Under the pieces are notes generated by a model. It searched no databases, was not told the DNA's origin, and worked only from the letters and a program-made list of their open reading frames with translations. A stretch of 64,000 nucleotides of DNA from the NCBI RefSeq assembly GCF_008831285.2, contig NC_045143.1, positions 18,875,655 to 18,939,654 of the forward strand, read 5' to 3'. Shown one piece after another: positions 11,706 to 20,133 of this stretch (its first letter is position 1; each line of letters begins with the position of its first letter). Source of the DNA: Nymphaea colorata. Lineage: Eukaryota > Streptophyta > Magnoliopsida > Nymphaeales > Nymphaeaceae. The position numbers and the translations under genes are program-made.

Positions 11706-11875
11706 AAGAGAGAGTGTCTCGGTTTACTTACTCCTAACCCGAGACGGTACAAATAACTTAAGAAAATCGATTCTAAAAACGTCTCAAAACGAGACAATAC
11801 AAAAAGCACTAAGATAGGAGTACTATAAAGCAAATGGGCATGGATCCAAACTCGTTCTGCCCGCTCCAATGTGTC

Positions 11876-14479
11876 TCAGACTCGTGGGTCCGAGTATAAC
11901 TTGCCTAGGTTCATCCTAGGCTGCTCCGTAGCTTGGTTAAGGTCCTGACACCTTACTTTGGTCTGGCCTAAACCGGGTCCTGGTCCACTGTCGCGCTGGT
12001 CTTCAATCTTTGAACTCGGTACAAGCCCTGTTTCCCCCCTTTTTACCGGAGCTGCTCCGCCCGCTCCTCCCACTACAGCCACATAAGTAATGCTCGAAGG
12101 GTCGACAAGTGTCAAACCCTGAACCATGTCAAGGTTAACCTCACAAGAGAAAGAGGGTGTAGGCTCGTCAGGCGGTAATCGACGTGCCCAGCTACACCCT
12201 ACACCGCTGGTCGGCTCCAGTCCATGGCTCTTGGCCATGCCCTCGGTAGTCCTCGACGGTGTTAAAATTAGGCACGTATCAGATCCACCCTCCTTACATC
12301 GAGCTTGACCCCAAGCTCGTGCCATGATGTCTCCGTGGGTGACCTGTATTGCTCCAACCAACTCTCCCACGCACTCATGCATGTGATTGGGTCCATAACC
12401 TCGAGGTATAAGGCCAAGTAGTGAGCTTTGCTGCCCAAGAACATACTTGGGCTCTTGCGGGTTCTCCATCTCCATGCGTGGTTTGCCCCTATCATGGGCC
12501 TGCCATATGCGACCTTTTTTTGAGCTCTCATGTTGGCCCATGAAGAGTAACCGTGGTCCTGTAGTAGCATCCACTACCAGCCACGCTTCGGCTGCGCCAA
12601 TAATTCCCGGATCCTGTGTAAGGGGCGAGTGAGTAGATCCCGGAATTTGGATCTCTAGGAGACTAGGTGATCCTTCATTCTCTGTAGCATAGTCCTCTCG
12701 ACCGGGGGTATTGGATCTCTTCCAAGGCATGGGTGGTTTGCCCCTATCATGGGCCTGCCATATGCGACCTTTTTTTGAGCTCTCATGTTGGCCCATGAAG
12801 AGTAACCGTGGTCTTGTAGTAGCATCCACTACCAGCCACGCTTCGGCTGCGCCAATAATTCCTGGATCCTGTGTAAGGGGCGAGTGAGTAGATCCCGGAA
12901 TTTGGATCTCTAGGAGACTAGGTGATCCTTCATTCTCTGTAGCATAGTCCTCTCGACCGGGGGTATTGGATCTCTTCCAAGGCATGGGAAAGAGATCCTC
13001 TTTCTCATTGTGGCCTGGTTCCTTCGTGGCCATTCTTCTATGAGCATGGCATATGTTAACTTGGAGTAGCTCACGAATGGCTGCCCTCTGTAGGTTGCTC
13101 CTCACATCTTCCTTAACACTACCACCTTCCTTAGGCTTTGCCTTACCCTTAGGAGTGAGGGGCTGTGGTGATAATGGTGCACTTGGGGCACGTTCAACTT
13201 GTGTGGAAGGCACAAGTTGCTTGTCCTCTTCAATGTATTCGAGTGGTCCCGTGACATGATTCTTATGGACTGCGCATGAGGACTCGGGGATCCTTTCTTC
13301 CTTGAGGACTATAAGGGGCTCTTCAACATAGCCATGGGTGGTATCGAGTTTGAGCTCGTCTCGTAGCTGGCATCGTATCACTTCTATGTCATCGTCAGGC
13401 ATGATGCTCTCAAGAGGTGCGAGCCCATTCTCTCCATTCAAGCTCTTGGTAGTTTCGGCCAGAGCTTGACACATTGTTACCTTCTCATCCATCTTGGGCT
13501 CTATAGTGCCAACTTTACCAACATTTTCCTCCATAGGCTTCGGTTGGGCACTTGGTATCGTCCTCTTTGGATTGACTACCACTTTAGGAGTTGGAGCGGA
13601 GTCACGTGTAGTCGAGGTAAGGCAAGACGCCAAGTGTGTTTTTCCATGATCAGATCTGGGCCTTGCAAGAATGCCTTTGTTGGCATAGGCACTCCGATAA
13701 GCCTTAGTGTTCCCCATTTTGCTTGGAGGTGGCTGAGGTAATATACCCATGGTCTTATCTTCACGGCTTATGCTTATGTTGCCTTTGGGAAAGGGTGGAC
13801 TAGGGGTCCCGAGGATTCCTTTCCTTTTGTCACCTTGTACGTCTTGGCCTTGGACCATGGTCTTCAAATGACTAACTTCTTTAGTTATGGCTGTTTTACC
13901 AGAAATCAATGCCCTATACATTTCCCTGATTTCATTCATTACTGCCCCACGATACGCCTCACGTGGTGAATCTGAACTTTCACCATCTTCGCTTGACGAG
14001 TCTGAGTCACTGCTCTGATTGTTAGATTCAGAGGAGGTTTCCTCTTCATCTTCACTTTCGTCACTTAGCTCCACACAAGGTTCCCTTTGCTCCTTGGCAA
14101 AAGGAGAGGGTCTTTCCTCCAGCACAAAGCAACGGTTCATGAGCCCAACTTGGATAGCTTCCCCAAGATAGATTCGCTCCCAAGTTCGAGGTGTCACCTT
14201 GTGTCCAGCCACAATCAGTCTACCCGTGTAGGTGGTATTGGCGATCCACAGTGCTGGGGTGTCTTCATCTATGGCTAACTCGAAATGGCGTCCTTGTACG
14301 CTAGGGTGTCGGAACCCCAAATCACACTCGGGATTACTACCAGCCGTGATATACACCCATCTTGGACCTTGGTCCATCTCATCGCCTCGGAGCAATACGG
14401 TGTCCTTCAAGAATTTCCCGTTCAGGTAGGTGCTCAAAAATATATCCATTTCGTCAAGACGGGCACCCACATCCGCCAT
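11876..14479 (-). CDS. retroelement-encoded FHA-like domain protein, 867 aa
   Basis: This is an intact ORF starting at ATG (MADVGARLDEMD). Residues about 38-122 fit the forkhead-associated fold: GSNPECDL and HPSVQGRHFEL, then LWIANTTYTG, VAGHKVTP, IYLGEAIQVG. FHA domains usually bind phosphothreonine. The usual GR, the Ser of SxxH and the NGT turn are not kept here, so phosphopeptide binding is doubtful. A Glu/Ser-rich acidic stretch follows (139-171), then a probable helix (176-210), then long low-similarity sequence with an 85-residue tandem duplication. The last 135 or so residues are encoded by the 3' LTR and include VGGAGGA and PRMNLGK, which recur in other LTRs. No gag or pol motif is present. 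A homologue at 51.1-52.0 kb supports the FHA call. Function in the element is unknown; a structural or chromatin-targeting role is only a guess. Confidence 0.65.
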   Translation of the reverse strand: MADVGARLDEMDIFLSTYLNGKFLKDTVLLRGDEMDQGPRWVYITAGSNPECDLGFRHPSVQGRHFELAIDEDTPALWIANTTYTGRLIVAGHKVTPRTWERIYLGEAIQVGLMNRCFVLEERPSPFAKEQREPCVELSDESEDEEETSSESNNQSSDSDSSSEDGESSDSPREAYRGAVMNEIREMYRALISGKTAITKEVSHLKTMVQGQDVQGDKRKGILGTPSPPFPKGNISISREDKTMGILPQPPPSKMGNTKAYRSAYANKGILARPRSDHGKTHLASCLTSTTRDSAPTPKVVVNPKRTIPSAQPKPMEENVGKVGTIEPKMDEKVTMCQALAETTKSLNGENGLAPLESIMPDDDIEVIRCQLRDELKLDTTHGYVEEPLIVLKEERIPESSCAVHKNHVTGPLEYIEEDKQLVPSTQVERAPSAPLSPQPLTPKGKAKPKEGGSVKEDVRSNLQRAAIRELLQVNICHAHRRMATKEPGHNEKEDLFPMPWKRSNTPGREDYATENEGSPSLLEIQIPGSTHSPLTQDPGIIGAAEAWLVVDATTRPRLLFMGQHESSKKGRIWQAHDRGKPPMPWKRSNTPGREDYATENEGSPSLLEIQIPGSTHSPLTQDPGIIGAAEAWLVVDATTGPRLLFMGQHESSKKGRIWQAHDRGKPRMEMENPQEPKYVLGQQSSLLGLIPRGYGPNHMHECVGELVGAIQVTHGDIMARAWGQARCKEGGSDTCLILTPSRTTEGMAKSHGLEPTSGVGCSWARRLPPDEPTPSFSCEVNLDMVQGLTLVDPSSITYVAVVGGAGGAAPVKRGETGLVPSSKIEDQRDSGPGPGLGQTKVRCQDLNQATEQPRMNLGKLYSDPRV
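12282..12297 (-). other. polypurine tract of DE
   Basis: The minus strand reads GTAAGGAGGGTGGATC immediately before the LTR start TGATACG. Confidence 0.7.
12478..12989 (-). repeat. 255-bp tandem duplication inside the FHA ORF
   Basis: Two nearly identical copies with period 255 bp (for example GTTTGCCCC at 12,481 and 12,736) add one 85-residue repeat in frame, beginning MPWKRSNTPGRED. The few differences suggest a recent event. The frame is preserved because 255 is divisible by three. Confidence 0.85.
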
Positions 14480-15461
14480 CTACTCTACCTAAGTAAAGTG
14501 CTGAACAACTACTGCTGCAGAAAAAAAAACACAAGGTGCTGCGATTTCTGAAGTAGTCGCAGAGATTTTCTAGAAAACTGGTTCCATTTGTAAATTCGAT
14601 AACTTTTTAACCAGATCTCCAAAAATCATGAAATTTGGTGGTAAAATTCTAGACACAATAGGGAATCCAACGCCACCAAATTCAGCCTCTAACTCATTTC
14701 CAGTGCAGCATTCGTGTTTCTGAAAGTCACGCCAGGACAGGTTCTGTTCAGACGCTGTCTGTTGTAAATTGCGCAGGAAACTCTCCAGCGACAGGGGTCC
14801 ACTCAAAAATTCATAACTTTTGATCCGTAACTCCAAAAATTCTGAAATTTGAACTGAAGATTCTCAACACATAGGCGCTTTCAACAAGCCTATGCCTGAT
14901 CTTTTCTGATGTCGGACCTGACAGCGCCAGCCACCGGAATCCAGTGAAAGTTCTGTTTTCACAGGATCAGAAATCCGTGGGTTGTTGATATGGAAATTTG
15001 CAATCTGAGTCGCTCAACGAACTTCTTTCTGCACCAACTTTGGACAGCACTAATATAGGATAGTTATCTAACCATCCTCCAAAATTCAGCTCAATTTGAC
15101 CTCGGGAAGCCTCTGAACAAACTCGATTTTCCTGGCGGAATGCTATCCGGACAGGTTCTGTCCTCTCAGGCTATCAGTCCGGTGTAGGGCAAAGATCACA
15201 GAGATTTCGGAAGAATCTCACCAGGTGCCCTATACGACTTTTGAAGTACTAATAATTACGAAGCTTCCCACCAATTTTCAGGCAAATCCGACTCCGTTTG
15301 CCCTTAGAAAACACCGATTTACTCTTCCTGACTGTGACAGTCCAGAAACCGCAAATTGTCTTCTACTGCTACTCAGAATTCAAAAATCAAAATATACTGA
15401 AATCAACTACTAACTTCAACTGAAACATGCTGAAAACCACTGGCTGGAACTCCGATCTCTC
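14480..15461 (-). repeat. DE leader with degenerate modules of about 200 bp
   Basis: Non-coding stretch between the primer-binding site and the ORF. Related modules lie near 14,610, 14,825, 15,030 and 15,240. Each has a CCAAAAATYNTGAAATTTG-like core, and several end near CAGGTTCTGT. They resemble the modules in the LTR and the leader of the second FHA element at 53.4-53.6 kb. Confidence 0.5.
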
Positions 15462-15473
15462 GCTCTGATACCA
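15462..15473 (-). other. primer-binding site of DE (tRNA-iMet type)
   Basis: The minus strand reads TGGTATCAGAGC, the standard plant initiator-Met tRNA primer site, two bases from the LTR end. Confidence 0.9.
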
Positions 15474-15475
15474 AT

Positions 15476-18400
15476 TGTTAGGACCAAGACCCGGCGTCGA
15501 CCAAGACCTCTGCCAGATGTCGATCCTCTCCCAAGATCTCTCGGAGGAGCCGTCGGACAAAATAAAAAAAACAAGTTATTTACAATTTCAAAACCCGGCC
15601 GGACAGGACCCCGGCTCAAAATCCCCAAGGTAGCAGTACAAGTCTGGTGTATCCCAACCCCTGAGGCTTACTCCCTACTACAAAGAATGGGTTTGAAGGT
15701 CGTACAACGTGCGAGCGATACAATAAAGCTCTCAATCCTCACTCACAAACCATACAATCAAACCATCTTGTCATACATGCCTAATGAACGTGCAAACCAC
15801 ACCCAATCTCAAGAGGTAGGCTGCTGCCCCCGCGGTCGTGTCCTTGGCTCTTGAGCCTTAGAGGTACCGCTGGTCAAGGCAATGGCCGTAGCCAGGCTCA
15901 AAAGCAAAGCATGTAATATAACACCCAATCCACGTAGCTATAAGGGGTTGAGAAGATCACCGGCCAAGGCTAAGCTTGGCTAAGTCCGCAAGATGACCCG
16001 GAGGTGAAATCCAAACCCCGGGTATTGCAGCAACGGGCAATGAAGAGGCTCGGCCCTCCTGGCCGAGGAAGAGGTAGACTCCCGCCAAAGATGGCTACAG
16101 CTCGCGGGCTGAGATCTACCTTGAGAAGCGGCACGCCTTGCCGCTATGGAGGAGGTGAAGTTGGCGTCAACTCCTTGTGAAGATGTCGCCCACTTAGGTG
16201 CACTCCTTGCTCGGCCTCGTAGAAGAGGTAGTCCACCTTGGATGGGAGGTAGGCTAGGTCGAGTAGGTTGACTTGGGTTAGGTCGGACTGGTGTGGACTG
16301 AACCCTGGTGAAGTGGATTCGGGTGAGGTTAAGTTGGTGGATTCGGTCAAGGTCAAAGGGAGGGGCTAGGTCTAGGTCAAGTTGACCTTAGGTGGGCCAG
16401 GTCAAGTGGGTCGAGCTGGGTTAGGTTCATGAGAGGAAGATGGTAAGTGTGTGGAGGCCAATGGTTATGGAAGGTTGAAAGTGGCTAAGGCGCGTGGTGG
16501 ATAAGGAAAGGTGGATGCATGTGATTGATTGATGGAAGGTATGGTAAGAAGCGGCAAGAGGGGTATCCTATGTTGGCACTAATGGGTTGGCTAGAATATA
16601 GGAAGGGATTGGGGAAGTAAAGGCGAGTAGTCTTGCCATTTTGGATTGTGGACGAGGTGGCAAGGGAGGAGGTGGCGTGCTGGCTCCTTTCCAAGATTGT
16701 CTCCTCCAAAAATGGCGGGTGAGATTGCCTTGGTGGATTGGCTAATCCTTCCACCCGAATCTTCCTAGATTGTCGCTAGGATGTTGCCTAATTCTGCTCC
16801 ACGTACTTGGTCACCCACGCGTCCAGATTCAATATTGGTTTTCTTCCTTTGTTAGCTCATCCTTGGATGCTTGACACATGTAAGGCTCAGATGAAGGGCA
16901 TGAGGAGCTGCTAGGATAGCCTTGGCTCCTTCCAGACTTAGCTCCTTGTGAAGACGAGACAAGGGCGGCAGCTAGGATTTGGAGTTAATTCCCGCACGTC
17001 CTCAATTCAAACAAATGACCAAAATAGGCCAAATGATCAAAGCCAAATAAAATGAATAATAATTTAAGCAAGGGCAATTTAGAGAACTTCACCAGGTCGC
17101 CGGAAAACCCAATTCGTTGCCGGAATGGGTGATGATTTCACCGGTTGGCCACGCCGGTGCAATTGACCCTAGTTCTCCAAAGTGGGCCTGCAGACAGTCC
17201 TGCTCCCGTCCATATTTCACTATCCAAATGATGTCCGATCAATGTGATTTTTGGATATGTTGTAGCTGAGATCGAGACGAATGCAACGGTACCAAGAACT
17301 CCTTCAGACCCCCAACGGATCGTCAGAAAATGGTCGTTGATCAGACCGGTCTGCTACTGGCCGCGGCAGAACAACGGCGGCGACACAGATCCTTGTTGCC
17401 GCAGATTTAGATACCCAAATGAACTCCGTTATTAATGAAATTTGAACAGATGATAGCTGACCTCAAGATGATTTTAACGGCGTATTGTACGCATTGAAAC
17501 TCCCAGGGAATCACCAGATCCAGATCAAAGAACAGCAACCTGTTTCTGGAAATGACAGAATCGCGGCCGCGGAATGTGTTCTGTTCCTGCTCCAATTTGA
17601 CCGACCAAACGAACTTAAATCACCACCAAATTTGGGTATGTTGTAGAGGACGTCGAGACGATTCCAACGGTATATAGATCGTTCTCTAACTCCTGGTAGA
17701 TCTTCAGATATGGCTTTTTGAACAGGCGTATGTTTCTGGAGTTCCGCCTGCGCGCGCGCGACCGAGAACGAGATTCCTTTTTGCGATCAACCCAAAGGAA
17801 AATCCCGAGGGAAACTCGTGCACTTGCCTTGTTTAAGGGGTTGATCCGTGTCCTTGCAGCCCAGGGTAGACTCCACCAGATCTGTGATGAAATCAGCCCT
17901 CGTCTGCCTTTTCGATTGAAGATCTGGCCTCTAAACCTCGTTGTGGATGACGAGGAATGCACCTTGGTCTCCTTGTCTTGCGGGTTTGGGGTAAAAACGT
18001 GAAGTGAAGAAGACAAAGTGCTGCTCGGAAGCTTCACCTTGAGGTCTTCCGCTCGAAAGTTTCACACCCTAGAGAATATATACAAGAGAGAGTGTCTCGG
18101 TTCACTTACTCCTAACCCGAGACGGTACAAATAACTTAAGAAAATCGATTCTAAAAACGTCTCAAAACGAGACAATACAAAAAGCACTAAGATAAGAGTA
18201 TTATAAAGCAAATGGGCATGGATCCAAACTCGTTCTGCCCACTCCAATGTGTCTCAGACTCGTGGGTCCGAGTATAACTTGCCTAGGTTCATCCTAGGCT
18301 GCTCCGTAGCTTGGTTAAGGTCCTAACACCTTACTTTGGTCTGGCCTAAACCGGGTCCTGGTCCACTGTCGCACTGGTCTTCAATCTTTGAACTCGGTCC

Positions 18401-18659
18401 AAGCCCTGTTTCCCCCTTTTTGACCGTAGCTGCTCCGCCCGCTCCTCCCACTGGAGCGACATAAGTAATGCTCGAAGGGTCGACAAGTGTCAAACCCTGA
18501 ATCATGTCAAGGTTAACCTCACAAGAGAAAGAGGGTGTAGGCTCGTCAGGCGGTAATCGACGTGCCCAGCTACACCCTACACCGCTGGTCGGCTCCAGTC
18601 CATGGCTCTTGGCCATGCCCTCGGTAGTCCACGACGGCGTTAAAATTAGGCACGTATCA
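15476..18659 (-). repeat. DE 5' LTR (3.2 kb)
   Basis: Close copy of 8,899-12,281. It lacks about 220 bp at 18,056 (right at the expected transcription start) and has a 15-bp gain near 16,665. Its U3-encoded tail has a stop in place of a CAG codon near 18,323. The conserved stem-loop is at 15,846-15,857 and the TATA-like box at 18,074-18,083. Confidence 0.88.
15846..15868 (-). other. conserved LTR stem-loop (DE, right LTR)
   Basis: Same stem as in the left copy, GGCTC-TT-GAGCC, followed by TTAGAGGTACC. Confidence 0.65.
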
Positions 18660-18664
18660 GACGG

Positions 18665-20123
18665 CAACGAAAAGGGAGGATGCGCAGGGACGGAGATGGT
18701 TCAGCGTCGAGGAAGCGCGCGGGAAGACGATCAGGGAATGGAAACGGGCGGGGGTTCCTTCGCTGGTGGCCCTTCTACGCTGGGAATGATCATCCGGCGA
18801 GGGAGGAGCGTCTGGCGAGAGGAAGATGAAGATGAGTTGCAGGGAAGAACAGAGAAGGGGGAGAAGAAAACATCCAATGCATTCAAGGGCGAATGTCGGG
18901 AAATCCGAGGGCTGCCACCGGGGAAAACTTCCGGCGACCATCTGGGAAGAACCTCCAGGAAAAACCCCTCAGGATTCCAATACAAAATGCAAGGGACTCC
19001 ATTGCTGCTCATCTCCTTCTTAAGGGAAGGAGACGACGGACCTGGCCCTCCCAAGGCTCGCGTGGGAGGTGGCCGACCAGCGTCCCGGTTCGACAGCCTT
19101 GTCGAACTGGGTCGGGGCGGTGAACCGCCCGGGTCTTTAAGAGACCCGGGTCCCAAAACTGATACGAGAAAAAGCGGGTCCGGACCCCAGTCCGGATCCA
19201 CTGAAAAGTCCACGCCCGGATCCATAAGACTGCGCATGGATCCGGGTCTACAAAAATGACGGGCCAACCCGCCTCACAAATCCGTACCCGTGTCCGGTTA
19301 TTCCCGAAGTGTCCCCCCTATACAGTGTCAAGCTCCCTGCGTGGTGTCAGGCGTCACACCGAAGGCGTGTCCAGTCAAAGGGACACGCGTGTCCACTGGA
19401 GCTCCTCCCGGCTGGAGCCTGCCGGCGCTGCCGAGCCTCCTCGTCCGCTCGCTGTCGTGTCACTGGGCGGGTTGCGCGCAGTCCTGTCGGCCAGTCCGTC
19501 GGGCGCTCGGGTGTCGCTCGGTGGTGGCCGCAAGTCGGCTAGGCGGCAGCCAGCAGCGCTGCCGCCCGTCTCTCTCGTCCCTGGCCGCTGGTCAGCCAGG
19601 CAGCGCTCGGCGTCGTCGCTGTCCTCGGTCTCCTCTGCCCTTGCCCCTGCTCGGTCGATGGAGGCTAAACCTCCCGATGCGTTCAGCCCCGCGTGGCGCG
19701 CCCTCTGCCGGCCCATGGGGCTAACCTCCCGCGGACGTTCCTCTGCGGTGCCTCGCTCTCGCCCGCGGTCTGTAGCCTCACTCTGCTCTGCTCCGGGGTC
19801 ATCACCCCCTCCTCCTGGCGCGTGGCCCGTCCCGGCCGTAAGCTGTGCGCGGCCTTCCGCCCTATCGATGCCGGCTGCGGCCCTCTTCTTGGACGCCGAC
19901 GGGTGGGCCGTAACACTGGGACACTTGGTAGTATCGAATGGATGGAATTCGGTTGTGGTGCCTTGCAGGGCACGGATTTTGCTAGATGAAAGCCGGGCAG
20001 AGATGTCAGGCAGTGCCTAGCGGTTGCAGACCGAAGGGACGTGTCAGATAACAGTTCTGTGGGCAGCAGTGCCAGTGGCCAACCCCTGGCACATGTGGCA
20101 ATGGTAGTTAGACAGATGGCCGA
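18665..20123 (+). repeat. element G 5' LTR, piece 2
   Basis: GC-rich LTR sequence between the DE and F insertions. From about 19,145 it aligns with the 3' LTR from about 55,148 (CCCGGGTC, GAGAAAAANCGGGTC, CCGGATCC), and near 19,920-20,040 it aligns with 56,180-56,315. Several long ORFs here are products of GC richness, not genes. Confidence 0.7.
19085..19150. other. three adjacent hairpins in the G LTR
   Basis: Three perfect inverted repeats follow each other: GTTCGACA/TGTCGAAC (19,088-19,107), GGGCGGT/ACCGCCC (19,115-19,130) and CCCGGGTCT/AGACCCGGG (19,128-19,150). The last two share three bases and could not form at the same time in full. Confidence 0.6.
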
Positions 20124-20133
20124 TGTTAGGATC

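Larger units (their letters stand above)
8899..12281 (-). repeat. DE 3' LTR (3.4 kb)
   Basis: In element orientation it begins TGATACGTGCC, next to the polypurine tract, and ends CCTAACA. It encodes the last 135 or so codons of the ORF in its U3. It holds a TATA-like box at 11,696-11,705, the block CCGGACAGGACCCCGG at 9,022-9,037 and the conserved stem-loop at 9,269-9,291. Against the other LTR it retains about 220 bp at 11,458-11,680. Confidence 0.88.
8899..18659 (-). mobile_element. non-autonomous LTR retrotransposon DE encoding an FHA-like protein
   Basis: Two long LTRs (8,899-12,281 and 15,476-18,659) flank an internal region of 3.2 kb, and the unit is bounded by TSD GACGG at 8,894-8,898 and 18,660-18,664. 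On the minus strand the order is 5' LTR, primer-binding site, leader with degenerate repeats, one 867-codon ORF, polypurine tract, 3' LTR. No gag zinc knuckle, protease, RT, RNase H or integrase is visible, so movement must have used proteins from another element. Apart from indels the two LTRs differ at few positions, so the insertion is fairly recent. Confidence 0.85.

Noticed and set aside
19256-20020. Long ORFs on both strands in GC-rich DNA (also 19,290-19,724 and 18,731-19,267)
   Set aside because: They lie in the G LTR, have no domain, overlap each other in several frames and are not kept in the 3' LTR; GC richness removes stop codons by chance.
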